The notes below the pieces were generated by a model. It was not told the DNA's origin and made no database searches. It was given only the letters and a program-made list of their open reading frames with translations. Position numbers and translations under genes: made by a program. A DNA stretch of 64,000 nucleotides from Nocardioides okcheonensis (lineage in GTDB: Bacteria > Actinomycetota > Actinomycetes > Propionibacteriales > Nocardioidaceae), in assembly GCF_020991065.1 (NCBI RefSeq), contig NZ_CP087710.1, positions 1,860,001 to 1,924,000 of the forward strand, written 5' to 3'. Within the stretch, counting starts at the first letter, position 1. The number at the start of each line of letters is the position of its first letter. Shown here piece by piece: positions 51,181 to 59,803 of the stretch.

Positions 51181-54100
51181 GGACGCGGAGCGACCCAGCA
51201 CCTTGCGGATGCGCTGGTCGCTGACCTTCTCCCGGGTGCCGAGCTGCTGGGCGAAGAGCGAGACGCGGTACTCCTCGATCAGCCAGCGCGCGTCGCGCAG
51301 GTGCTGCGGCAGCGGCTGGCCGTCGGGCAGTGCGGCGACGGCGTGCAGCCAGGCGTCCTGCAGGCCGGAGAGCTGGTCCATCAGCTGGCGGTCGCGGGCG
51401 ACCTGCTGGTCGAGGCGCTCGCGGCGCGTCGTCACCGCGGCGAGGTAGCGGCTGAGGTCGCGCAGCCGTGAGGGCCCCGCCTCCCCCACGACGCCGACGG
51501 TCATCAGGCGTCCGACCTGCGCCCGCATGTCGGTGAGCGCCGGCAGCGTCATCAGGTCGGTGCGCCCGGAGATCGCCCTGTCCGCCGCCCGCCACGACTC
51601 CAGCACGCGCATGACGTCGTGGACTGCGGCGCTCGTGCGCTCCGCGACCGCGTCCCGGGCGGCGACGACCAGCGCGTCGAACGCCTCCTCGTCACGCACG
51701 ACGGGTCGGGCGTCGACGACCTCGCCGACGATGCCGGCGCGGACGTCGTCGAGCAGGTCGCCGACCGAGGGGTAGGGCGACCCGACCAGCGCGAGCTTGG
51801 CTCTCTGGTCGAGGCCGGCCGCGGCCAGCACCTCGTCGACCGGGTCGGGAGGGCCGAGCGCCAGCAGGACGAGCCGGCGTACGCCGAGCCGGTGGTGCGC
51901 CGCTGCCTCGTCGGCGGTGGCCAGCACCTGGAGCCCGACGGTGGCGCCCTCGTCGACGAGCGCCGGGAAGCCGCGCACCTCGTGCCCGGCGCGGCGCTGC
52001 ACGAACGACTCCTCGACCGTGCCGAACGTCCACGCCGTCCGGCCGGTGGCGGTGACCCCGGAGTCGGCGGCCACGTCGGCCATGGCCCGCTCGAACGTGG
52101 GCCGCAGCGGCTCCTTGAGGGCGTCGAGGTCCTTGCTGCGCCCGGCCTCGGCGCCCTCCTCGGTCACCACGCGGTAGGTCGGCCGCAGGTGGGCCGGCAC
52201 CTTCGACCAGTCCCACGCGTCGCGGTCGATGACCAGGCTGCGGGTGCTGCGGGCGAACCGCTCGAGGGCGTCGAGCAGCGGCTCCGCGCCGGGCGGGGTG
52301 GCGGCGAGGAACTCCCGCGCCGTGTTGGGCGCGGGGACCATCGAGACCCGCAGGTTCTTCGGGAGCGAGCGGATCAGCTCGGTCACCAGCTCCTCGCGCA
52401 GGCCCGGCACCAGCCACGAGAAGTCGTCGGCGTCGATCCGGTTGAGCGTGGCGACCGGGACGTCGATCGTCAGCCCGTCGTCGACGGCGCCCGGCTCGAA
52501 GTGATAGCTGATCGGGAACGTCAGGCCGGCCTCGTCGCTGTCGTGCCACTGGGTCGGGAAGTCGCGCTCGCGCACCTCGCCGGCGGCCTCGTTGGTCAGC
52601 ATGTCCGGGTCGAACGTGAGCAGGTCGGGCTTCTTCTGCCGCGCCCGCTTCCACCACTGGTCGAAGTGCTGGCCGCTGACCACGTCGTCGCCCACCCGGG
52701 CGTCGTAGAAGTCGAACAGCGTCTGCTCGTCGACGACGATGTCGCGGCGGCGGGCCCGGTGCTCGAGCTCCTCGGCCTCCTCGAGCAGCCGCGCGTTCTC
52801 GGCGAGGAACCGGTGGCGCGAGTCCCAGTCGCGCTCGACCAGCGCGTGCCGGATGAACAGCTCGCGCGCCAGCGGCGGGTCGATCCGGCCGTACTGCACG
52901 AGCCGGTCGGCCACCAGCGGGACGCCGTAGAGGGTGACCCGCTCACGCGCCATCACCGCGGCCCGCTTGCGCGACCAGTGCGGCTCGGAGTAGGTCCGCT
53001 TCACCAGGTGGGCGCCGAGGCGCTCGGCCCACTCGGGCTGGATCGCGGCGTTCTGCCGGGCCCACAGCCGCGACGTCTCGACGAGCTCGGCGCTCATCAG
53101 GAAGCCGGGGTTGCGCCCCTTGAGCACGCTGCCGGGGAAGACCGCGAAGCGCGCGCCCCGGGCCCCGAGGTACTCCCGCATCGGCCGCCGCTCGCCCGGC
53201 TTGCCCTTCTCGCGCTCCTCGAGCGCGCCGACGTGGCTGAGCAGGCCGGACAGCAGCGCCTGGTGGATCCCGTCCTCGTCGTGGGCGGCACCGCCCTCCC
53301 CACCATCGGTGGTCGAGGTGCGAGCGGAGCGAGCCTCGAGACCCCCCTTGCCGAGGTCGAGCTTCATCTCCTTGCAGACCTGGCGCAGCTGGGACTCGTA
53401 GTCCTGCCACTCGCGGATGCGGAGGTAGTTGAGGTGCTCGCGCTTGCACATCCGGCGGAAGGCGCTCGACGAGAGCTCCTTCTGCTGCTGCTTGAGGTGG
53501 CGCCACAGGTTGAGCCAGGTGAGGAAGTCGCTGGACTCGTGGGTGAAGCGCGCGTGCAGCTGGTCGGCCTGGGCGCGCTGCTCCTCCGGCCGCTCGCGGG
53601 GGTCCTGGACCGACAGCGCCGCGGCGATGACCAGCACGTCGCGCAGGCAGCCGAGGCGCTCGGCCTCGAGGATCATCCGGCCCAGGCGCGGGTCGATCGG
53701 CAGCCGCGCCAGGCGCCGGCCGACCTCGGTCAGCCGCGGGCCCTGCGGGCGCTGGTCGCGTCGGCGCCTGTCTCGAGACCCCGCCCCCTCGACCGGGGCG
53801 GCCGTCAGCGCGCCGAGCTCCTCGAGGAGGTCGGTGCCGGCCTTGATGTTGCGCCGGTCGGGCGGCTCGACGAAGGGGAAGCGCGCGATGTCGCCGAGGC
53901 GCAGCGAGGCCATCTGCAGGATGACGCTGGCGAGGTTGGTGCGCAGGATCTCGGGGTCGGTGAACTCCGGGCGCGCCTCGAAGTCCTCCTCCGAGTAGAG
54001 CCGGATCGCGATGCCCTCCGACACACGGCCGCACCTGCCCGAGCGCTGGTTGGCCGACGCCTGGCTGATCGGCTCGATCGGCAGCCGCTGCACCTTGGTC

Positions 54101-55059
54101 CGCACGGAGTAGCGGCTGATCCGCGCCACGCCGGTGTCGACGACGTACCGGATGCCGGGGACGGTCAGCGACGTCTCGGCGACGTTGGTGGCGAGCACCA
54201 CGCGGCGCACGAGCGAGGAATGGCTGGAGAACACCTTGTGCTGGTCGGAGGCGCTGAGGCGGGAGTAGAGCGGAACGATCTCCAGCCGGTCGCTCCTCAG
54301 CGCGTCGAACGCGTCGGCGGTGTCGCGGATCTCGCGCTCCCCCGGCAGGAAGACGAGCACGTCGCCCGGCCCCTCGCCCGACAGCTCGCGGACCGCGTCG
54401 ACGATCGCCTCGGTCTGGTCGCGCTGGACCGGCTCGCCGTCCTCGTCGTCCTCCGGCAGCTCGAGGAGCGGGCGGTAGCGCACCTCGACCGGGTAGGTCC
54501 GTCCCGAGACCTCGACGACCGGTGCGTCGAAGTGGGCAGCGAAGCGGTCGACGTCGATGGTCGCGCTGGTGATGACCACCTTGAGGTCGGGCCGGCGCGG
54601 CAGCAGCCGCTTGAGGTAGCCGAGGAGGAAGTCGATGTTGAGGCTGCGCTCGTGGGCCTCGTCGATGATGATCGTGTCGTACCGGCGCAGGTCGCGGTCG
54701 CGCTGGAGCTCGGCCAGCAGGATGCCGTCGGTCATCAGCTTGACCCGGCTCGCCCGGCTGGTGCGGTCGGTGAAGCGCACCTGGTAGCCGACGACGTCGC
54801 CGAGCTCGGTGCCGAGCTCCTCCGCGATCCGCTCCGCCACCGAGCGGGCGGCGATCCGGCGCGGCTGGGTGTGGCCGATCAGCTTGTCCTGCCCGCGGCC
54901 CAGCTCGAGGCAGATCTTGGGCAGCTGGGTCGTCTTCCCGGAGCCGGTCTCGCCGGCGACGATCACGACCTGGTGGTCGCGGATGGCCGCGGCGATGTCG
55001 TCGCGGCGGGCGGAGACCGGGAGCTCCGGCGGGTAGGTGATCTTCACAACGGGCGCCAT
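51178..55059 (-). CDS. hrpA: ATP-dependent RNA helicase HrpA
   Basis: The product of about 1293 residues is a full-length DEAH helicase with P-loop GETGSGKTT (about residues 36-44), DEAH in IIIDEAHERSLNIDFLLGYL, the SAT motif in VITSATID and the HrpA-type motif QRSGRCGR. Winged-helix, ratchet and OB regions and a long C-terminal HrpA extension follow. It acts in mRNA processing and ribosome rescue. The ATG at 55059 is chosen over a TTG six codons upstream. Two stretches (around 53311-53343 and 53760-53800) are extra compared with the usual family layout and match palindromic repeats. Confidence 0.93.
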   Translation of the reverse strand: MAPVVKITYPPELPVSARRDDIAAAIRDHQVVIVAGETGSGKTTQLPKICLELGRGQDKLIGHTQPRRIAARSVAERIAEELGTELGDVVGYQVRFTDRTSRASRVKLMTDGILLAELQRDRDLRRYDTIIIDEAHERSLNIDFLLGYLKRLLPRRPDLKVVITSATIDVDRFAAHFDAPVVEVSGRTYPVEVRYRPLLELPEDDEDGEPVQRDQTEAIVDAVRELSGEGPGDVLVFLPGEREIRDTADAFDALRSDRLEIVPLYSRLSASDQHKVFSSHSSLVRRVVLATNVAETSLTVPGIRYVVDTGVARISRYSVRTKVQRLPIEPISQASANQRSGRCGRVSEGIAIRLYSEEDFEARPEFTDPEILRTNLASVILQMASLRLGDIARFPFVEPPDRRNIKAGTDLLEELGALTAAPVEGAGSRDRRRRDQRPQGPRLTEVGRRLARLPIDPRLGRMILEAERLGCLRDVLVIAAALSVQDPRERPEEQRAQADQLHARFTHESSDFLTWLNLWRHLKQQQKELSSSAFRRMCKREHLNYLRIREWQDYESQLRQVCKEMKLDLGKGGLEARSARTSTTDGGEGGAAHDEDGIHQALLSGLLSHVGALEEREKGKPGERRPMREYLGARGARFAVFPGSVLKGRNPGFLMSAELVETSRLWARQNAAIQPEWAERLGAHLVKRTYSEPHWSRKRAAVMARERVTLYGVPLVADRLVQYGRIDPPLARELFIRHALVERDWDSRHRFLAENARLLEEAEELEHRARRRDIVVDEQTLFDFYDARVGDDVVSGQHFDQWWKRARQKKPDLLTFDPDMLTNEAAGEVRERDFPTQWHDSDEAGLTFPISYHFEPGAVDDGLTIDVPVATLNRIDADDFSWLVPGLREELVTELIRSLPKNLRVSMVPAPNTAREFLAATPPGAEPLLDALERFARSTRSLVIDRDAWDWSKVPAHLRPTYRVVTEEGAEAGRSKDLDALKEPLRPTFERAMADVAADSGVTATGRTAWTFGTVEESFVQRRAGHEVRGFPALVDEGATVGLQVLATADEAAAHHRLGVRRLVLLALGPPDPVDEVLAAAGLDQRAKLALVGSPYPSVGDLLDDVRAGIVGEVVDARPVVRDEEAFDALVVAARDAVAERTSAAVHDVMRVLESWRAADRAISGRTDLMTLPALTDMRAQVGRLMTVGVVGEAGPSRLRDLSRYLAAVTTRRERLDQQVARDRQLMDQLSGLQDAWLHAVAALPDGQPLPQHLRDARWLIEEYRVSLFAQQLGTREKVSDQRIRKVLGRSAS
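53311..53343. repeat. REP-like palindrome inside hrpA, read in frame
   Basis: The 33-base element runs GGTCGAGGTGCGAGC-GGA-GCGAGCCTCGAGACC and can form a hairpin. In hrpA it encodes about LEARSARTSTT, placed in a linker after a conserved helix. The same outer words occur in the intergenic element 27187-27221, and a variant (CTCGAGACC with CCTCGACC) lies near 53770-53795, also within hrpA. Confidence 0.7.
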
Positions 55060-55100
55060 TCTCGCCCACCGCGGCAACCGGTTTCCGCCGCGGGCGCCTT

Positions 55101-55192
55101 TCAGCGACCGCCTGACAAGTTCAGCGACCGCCTGACAAGTTCAGCGACCGCCTGACAAGTTCAGCGATCCCCGGTCAGCCGGGGATCGCTGA
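55101..55192. repeat. Family B array: three 20-bp units plus a 14-bp hairpin
   Basis: TCAGCGACCGCCTGACAAGT repeats at 55101, 55121 and 55141. It is followed by a hairpin (55161-55174 with 55179-55192, loop TCAG) nearly identical to that at 5277-5310. It lies between hrpA and the gene at 55199, both on the minus strand, and is placed to end the latter. Confidence 0.85.
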
Positions 55193-55198
55193 CGGGGC

Positions 55199-55723
55199 TC
55201 AGGAGCTCGAGCCGGAGTCGTCGTCCTCGGGAGGGGTGGTGGGCTGCAGTCCGCCCGGCGCGCCCGGGCCGCCGAACATCGGGCCGCGTCCCCGGTCACC
55301 GTCGCCGTCGCGGTCGCCCATCGGGCCGAACTGTCCGAACCGGTCGCCGGGGCCGTGGTCGTCGGTGACGGCGTGGAACACCGCCGTGCCGACACCGCCG
55401 ATGATCACGCCGGCGAGCGCCGAGGCGATGAGCGCGCCGAGGCCGAACGCCCGGTCCCCCCGCGCCTGCTGGCGCCAGCGGCGGGCACGGCCCCAGCCGG
55501 GGCCCGGGGCGGCCGCGGGGTCGTACGGCGCGTACGCCGCGGCGCCGGGAGCACCGACCGGGGCGCCGGCCGGCGCGTCGACCGGCTTCGAGGCAGCCGA
55601 CGCACCCGGCTCGGCAGCCGACGGCGCGGCGCCTCCCTGCGGGCGGGGTGCTGCGGGCGGCTCGGGGGCGCCCTGCGGGCGGACCGGCTGGGTCTCGTCG
55701 TGCGGCTGGTTCTTCTCGCTCAT
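55199..55723 (-). CDS. Small single-pass membrane protein, Pro/Ala-rich
   Basis: The 174-residue product has a Pro/Ala/Gly-rich N-terminal half (about residues 1-85), one membrane helix (GLGALIASALAGVIIGGVG) and an extracellular Gly/Asp/Arg-rich tail. Such proteins are common in Nocardioides without a known function. It is divergent from the DGPF gene. Confidence 0.75.
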   Translation of the reverse strand: MSEKNQPHDETQPVRPQGAPEPPAAPRPQGGAAPSAAEPGASAASKPVDAPAGAPVGAPGAAAYAPYDPAAAPGPGWGRARRWRQQARGDRAFGLGALIASALAGVIIGGVGTAVFHAVTDDHGPGDRFGQFGPMGDRDGDGDRGRGPMFGGPGAPGGLQPTTPPEDDDSGSSS

Positions 55724-55801
55724 GCGGCGAGCCTCCGCCCGCTTGCTGTGCGCGACCTGTGCGTGTCCCCTGCGGCCGCCGTGAAGAATTCCGCGCGACG
55801 A

Positions 55802-55828
55802 TGTCGAGGACGCGTCCGCGGCTCCGAC
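55802..55828 (+). promoter_or_regulatory. Candidate ECF42 promoter of the DGPF-sigma operon
   Basis: TGTCGA (55802-55807) and CGAC (55825-55828) are separated by 17 bases and lie about 50 bases upstream of the DGPF gene start. This fits the promoter type described for ECF42 sigma factors (TGTCGA at -35, CGA/TC at -10, recalled from the literature), so the operon would be autoregulated. Confidence 0.55.
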
Positions 55829-55878
55829 CCCGGTGTGGACGCGGCCATGATGGGCTGCACATGACAAGGAGCGAGAAG

Positions 55879-56286
55879 ATGCCGAAGTACCTGATCCTCA
55901 AGCACTACCGCGGCGTGCCCGCCGGCACCGTCAACGACCACCCGATGGAGGAGTGGACGCCCGAGGAGGTCGACGCGCACATGGCCTTCATGGACGCTTT
56001 CGGCAAGCGGCTGGAGGCCGACGGCGAGTTCGTCGACGCGCAGGCCCTCGCCCCGCAGGGGACGTTCGTCCGGGCCAACGACGAGGGCACCGGCCCGGTG
56101 ACCGACGGCCCGTTCGCGGAGACCAAGGACCTCATCGCCGGGTGGTACGTCGTCGACGTCGACGGCTGGGACCGGGCGGTGGCGCTCGCGTCGGAGCTGT
56201 CCCTGGCCCCCGGCAAGGGCGGCCGGCCGATCCACGAGTGGCTCGAGGTCCGGCCGTTCTACGGCGCCCCCTGCCACGAGGACTGA
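55879..56286 (+). CDS. DGPF/YCII-domain protein, partner of ECF42 sigma factor
   Basis: The 135-residue product has the YCII fold with the DGPF signature in GPVTDGPFAETKDLIAGWYV and EVRPFYG at the end. Genes of this type accompany ECF42 sigma factors across actinobacteria. Their role is unproven, though YCII relatives bind or turn over small molecules. AAGGAG eight bases ahead decides the ATG at 55879 over an ATG at 55861. The sigma gene follows after 7 bases. Confidence 0.88.
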   Translation: MPKYLILKHYRGVPAGTVNDHPMEEWTPEEVDAHMAFMDAFGKRLEADGEFVDAQALAPQGTFVRANDEGTGPVTDGPFAETKDLIAGWYVVDVDGWDRAVALASELSLAPGKGGRPIHEWLEVRPFYGAPCHED

Positions 56287-56293
56287 GCCCGCC

Positions 56294-57445
56294 GTGACCG
56301 CCGCCTTCGACGAGGCCGTCCTGCGGGGCGTGGTGCCCCAGGTCATCGCGGTCCTCGTGCGCCGCGGAGCCGACTTCGCGGCGGCCGAGGACGCGGTGCA
56401 GGACGCCCTCGTCGAGGCGCTGCGGTCGTGGCCCGACGACCCGCCGCGCGACCCGAAGGGCTGGCTGGTCACGGTGGCGTGGCGACGCTTCGTCGACGCG
56501 GTCCGCTCCGAGACCGCGCGGCAGCGACGCGAGTCCGCGGTCGAGGTCGAGCCGGATCCCGGCCCTGCGGCGCAGCGCGACGACACGCTGCAGGTGTTCT
56601 TCCTCTGCGCCCACCCGGCCCTGACGCCGACCTCGGCCGTCGCGCTCACGCTGCGTGCCGTCGGCGGCCTCACCACCCGCCAGGTGGCCGAGGCGTTCCT
56701 CGTGCCCGAGGCGACCATGGCCCAGCGGATCAGCCGGGCGAAGCGGACCATCGCCGGCGAGCCGTTCGACCGGCCCGGCGACCTCGCGACGGTGCGGCGG
56801 GTGCTCTACCTCGTCTTCAACGAGGGCTACGGCGGCGACGTCGACCTCGCCGCCGAGGCGATCCGGCTGGCCCGCGAGCTCGCCGCCCTCGCCCGCGACC
56901 CCGAGACCGACGGGCTGCTGGCACTGATGCTGCTCCACCACGCCCGACGCGCGGCCCGCACCCGCGCCGACGGCACCCTCGTCCCGCTCGCCGAGCAGGA
57001 CCGTTCGCTGTGGGACACGGACGCCGTCGCCGAGGGCGTACGCCTCCTGCAGGCGGCCCTGGCGCGCGAGCGCCGTGGCGAGTACCAGCTGCAGGCCGCC
57101 ATCGCCGCCCTGCACGCCGACGCCGCGAGCGCGCCGGAGACCGACTGGGTGCAGGTCGTGCAGTGGTACGACGAGCTGCTGGCGCTCACCGGCAGCCCGG
57201 TCGTCCGGCTCAACCGGGCGGTCGCGGTGGGCGAGGCCGACGGTGCCCGCTCCGGGCTCGCCGCCCTCGCCGAGGTCGACCCCGCCCTTCCGCGGCACCG
57301 GGCGGCCGCGGCGTACCTGCACGAGCGCAACGGCGACCTCGCGCTCGCGGCGCGCCTCTACGCCGAGGCCGCCGACCTCGCCACGAGCCAGCCCGAGCGC
57401 GTGCACCTGATCCGGCAGGCGGCCCGTCTCAACGGCGCCGGCTGA
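56294..57445 (+). CDS. ECF42-type RNA polymerase sigma factor with TPR-like C-terminal extension
   Basis: The 383-residue product has sigma-2 (about residues 1-75: DFAAAEDAVQDALVEALRSW) and sigma-4 (about 110-165: LTTRQVAEAFLVPEATMAQR) regions. A helical extension of about 200 residues (from VLYLVFNEGYGGD) has the DUF6596 type that marks ECF42. In this group the extension is needed for activity, and no anti-sigma factor is known. It is co-transcribed with the DGPF gene from a promoter it may itself recognise. Confidence 0.9.
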   Translation: MTAAFDEAVLRGVVPQVIAVLVRRGADFAAAEDAVQDALVEALRSWPDDPPRDPKGWLVTVAWRRFVDAVRSETARQRRESAVEVEPDPGPAAQRDDTLQVFFLCAHPALTPTSAVALTLRAVGGLTTRQVAEAFLVPEATMAQRISRAKRTIAGEPFDRPGDLATVRRVLYLVFNEGYGGDVDLAAEAIRLARELAALARDPETDGLLALMLLHHARRAARTRADGTLVPLAEQDRSLWDTDAVAEGVRLLQAALARERRGEYQLQAAIAALHADAASAPETDWVQVVQWYDELLALTGSPVVRLNRAVAVGEADGARSGLAALAEVDPALPRHRAAAAYLHERNGDLALAARLYAEAADLATSQPERVHLIRQAARLNGAG

Positions 57446-57469
57446 CGCACGCGCGGCGGACAGCGCGCC

Positions 57470-57501
57470 CACAGCAGGCACACAGCAACGCGCGGCAGGA
57501 T
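57470..57501 (+). promoter_or_regulatory. Promoter of the two-component operon with direct repeats
   Basis: CACAGCA occurs at 57470-57476 and 57481-57487, 11 bases apart, which is one helical turn and typical of sites for OmpR-type regulators. CAGGAT (57496-57501) ends six bases before the ATG at 57508. Self-regulation is inferred. Confidence 0.45.
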
Positions 57502-57507
57502 GGGGCC

Positions 57508-58230
57508 ATGACCGTGCCCCAGCTCACCCGCCCCGACGGCTCGCCCGTGCGCGTCCTCGTCGTCGACGACGAGGTCAACATCGCCGAGCTGCTGGCGATG
57601 GCGCTGCGCTACGAGGGGTGGGAGCTGCAGATGGCCCACACCGGCACCGACGCGGTCGCGACCGCCCGCGACTTCCGGCCGGACGCGGTCGTGCTCGACA
57701 TCATGCTGCCGGACTTCGACGGCCTCGAGGTGCTGCGCCGGATGCGCGCGGACGGCAGCGACGTGCCGGTGCTGTTCCTCACCGCCAAGGACGCGGTGGA
57801 GGACCGGATCGCCGGGCTGACCGCGGGCGGCGACGACTACGTCACCAAGCCGTTCTCGCTCGAGGAGGTGGTCGCCCGGCTGCGCGGGCTGATCCGCCGC
57901 GGCGGCACGGCGGCGCAGGCCGACGTCGGCAACGTGCTGGTCGTCGGCGACCTCACCCTCGACGAGGACAGCCACGAGGTGCACCGCGCCGGCGCCGAGA
58001 TCACGCTCACCGCGACCGAGTTCGAGCTGCTGCGCTTCCTGATGCGCAACCCGCGCCGGGTGCTGAGCAAGGCGCAGATCCTCGACCGCGTGTGGCAGTA
58101 CGACTTCGGCGGGCAGGCCAACGTCGTCGAGCTCTACATCTCCTACCTCCGCAAGAAGGTCGACGCCGGCCGCGAGCCGATGATCCACACGATGCGGGGC
58201 GCGGGCTACGTCCTGAAGCCGGCGACCTGA
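57508..58230 (+). CDS. OmpR-family response regulator
   Basis: The 240-residue product has a receiver domain with Asp64 in VVLDIMLPDFDGLE and TKPF, and a C-terminal winged helix (LTATEFELLRFLMRNPRRVL, YISYLRKKVD). It is closest in style to MprA/TcrA-like actinobacterial regulators. The kinase gene overlaps its stop by one base (TGATG). Confidence 0.92.
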   Translation: MTVPQLTRPDGSPVRVLVVDDEVNIAELLAMALRYEGWELQMAHTGTDAVATARDFRPDAVVLDIMLPDFDGLEVLRRMRADGSDVPVLFLTAKDAVEDRIAGLTAGGDDYVTKPFSLEEVVARLRGLIRRGGTAAQADVGNVLVVGDLTLDEDSHEVHRAGAEITLTATEFELLRFLMRNPRRVLSKAQILDRVWQYDFGGQANVVELYISYLRKKVDAGREPMIHTMRGAGYVLKPAT

Positions 58231-59648
58231 TGGTGCGCCCCCGCCTCCCCCGCACCCTGACCGCCCGCCTGGTCGCGGTCGCGGTGCTGCTGGTCGCGGT
58301 CGCCGCGCTGCTGATCGGGACCGCGACCACCCTCGCCATGCGCGCGCAGCTCACCAGCCAGCTCGACGACGAGCTGCGGTCGAGCATCGGTCGCGGCTTC
58401 GGCGGGCCGGGGCGCGGACCGTTGCCGGCCCCGCGTGACGACGACGACGGGGACGAGCGGGAGTACTTCGGGCAGCGCTACGGCGCCGTGCTGGCCGAGG
58501 TGCGCGCGGACGGGTCCGGCTACGGCGGCGTGGTCGGCGACGAGGTGCGGCCCCAGCCGCTCTCGTCGGCCCAGCTCACCGCGCTGACCGCGGTCACCGG
58601 CTCCACGGAGGCGTCGACGGTGCGGCTGCCCGGTCTCGGCACCTACCGCGCGCTGGCGCAGCCCCGCGCCGACGGCGGCTATCAGCTCGCGGCCCTGCCC
58701 ACCGAGATGCTCGACGACACCCTGACCGACCTGCTGCGGCTCGAGCTGTTGGCCACCCTGGTCGGCGTGGTGGCGGTCGCCGGCGCCGGCACCTGGGTCG
58801 TACGCCGCCAGCTGGCGCCGCTGCGCGAGGTCGCCGACACGGCGCACCGGGTCTCCGAGCTCCCGCTCGCGGCCGGCGAGATCGAGATGACCGACCGGGT
58901 CCCGGCACGGCTCACCGACGAGGACACCGAGATCGGCCAGGTCGGTGCGGCGCTCAACCGGATGCTCGACCACGTGGAGCAGTCGCTGTCGCAGCGGCAC
59001 CGCAGCGAGCAGCAGGTGCGCCAGTTCGTCGCCGACGCCTCCCACGAGCTGCGCACCCCGCTCGCCACCATCGCCGGCTACACCGAGCTCGCCCGCCGTC
59101 GGCCCGAGACGGCCGGCACCGCGCTCGACAAGGTCGAGACCGAGTCGGCGCGGATGACAGCGCTCGTCGAGGACCTGCTGCTCCTCGCCCGCCTCGACGC
59201 GGGGCGGCCGCTCGAGCGCGCCGACGTCGACCTGTCCCGGCTGCTGCTCGAGGCGGTCGACGACGCGCGCGTTGTCGACCAGGAGCGGTCGTGGCGCCTC
59301 TCGCTGCCGGAGGACCCGATCACCGTCCCCGGCGATGCCGCCCGGCTGCACCAGGTGGTGACCAACCTGCTGACCAACGCGCGCAAGTACACCCCCGCCG
59401 GCAGCACCGTCACCGTCACGGCCGACCCGGACGGCTTCACCGTCCACGACGACGGCCCGGGCTTCGCCCCCGACCTCGCGCCCCGCGCCTTCGAGCGCTT
59501 CACCCGCGGCGACGCCGCCCGCACCCGCGCCGGCGGCGCCGGGCTCGGGCTCTCGCTGGTGGAGGCGATCGTCGCGGCCCACCGCGGCTCGGTGGCGCTG
59601 GCGAGCCGCCCGGGCGACACGACGATCACGGTCCGCCTCCCCCGCTGA
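58230..59648 (+). CDS. Sensor histidine kinase
   Basis: The 472-residue product has two membrane helices (about residues 12-32 and 170-190) around an extracytoplasmic domain of about 135 residues with an acidic DDDDGDE stretch. A HAMP domain follows, then the phospho-acceptor His272 in DASHELRTPLATI, and an ATPase with N-box TNLLTNARKYTP and G boxes DDGPGF and GGAGLGLSL. It pairs with the regulator encoded just before it. The signal is unknown. Confidence 0.92.
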   Translation: MVRPRLPRTLTARLVAVAVLLVAVAALLIGTATTLAMRAQLTSQLDDELRSSIGRGFGGPGRGPLPAPRDDDDGDEREYFGQRYGAVLAEVRADGSGYGGVVGDEVRPQPLSSAQLTALTAVTGSTEASTVRLPGLGTYRALAQPRADGGYQLAALPTEMLDDTLTDLLRLELLATLVGVVAVAGAGTWVVRRQLAPLREVADTAHRVSELPLAAGEIEMTDRVPARLTDEDTEIGQVGAALNRMLDHVEQSLSQRHRSEQQVRQFVADASHELRTPLATIAGYTELARRRPETAGTALDKVETESARMTALVEDLLLLARLDAGRPLERADVDLSRLLLEAVDDARVVDQERSWRLSLPEDPITVPGDAARLHQVVTNLLTNARKYTPAGSTVTVTADPDGFTVHDDGPGFAPDLAPRAFERFTRGDAARTRAGGAGLGLSLVEAIVAAHRGSVALASRPGDTTITVRLPR

Positions 59649-59649
59649 T

Positions 59650-59792
59650 GCATCTGCGCGCCCGCCACCCGTCGAGCTGACGCATCTGCACGTGGCGCGT
59701 GCGCAAACGCGACAGGTCGACAACCCACGCGTGCGCAGACGCGACAGCTCGGTCGCCCACGCGTGCGCAGACGCGACAGCTCGGTCGCCTAG
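59650..59792. repeat. Array of 32-bp units: two in one orientation, three in the other
   Basis: GCATCTGC at 59650 and 59682 marks two units 32 bases apart. GCGTGCGCA at 59697, 59729 and 59761 marks three further units, again 32 bases apart, which are inverted diverged copies of the first two. The last unit runs into the TAGGGT -10 hexamer (59790-59795) of the next gene, so the array is both a 3' end and a promoter-proximal element. Confidence 0.85.
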
Positions 59793-59803
59793 GGTCGGGA
59801 GCC

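Noticed and set aside
48544..51471. Long plus-strand open frame (975 codons) opposite the binding-protein, PemK-like and 50572 genes
   Set aside because: The translation is Arg/Gly/Val-rich without domains and is a by-product of high GC; the minus-strand genes have clear families.
51619..55155. Long plus-strand open frame opposite hrpA
   Set aside because: It is a GC-driven shadow of the helicase, with low-complexity Val/Gly/Asp/Arg sequence and no start signal.
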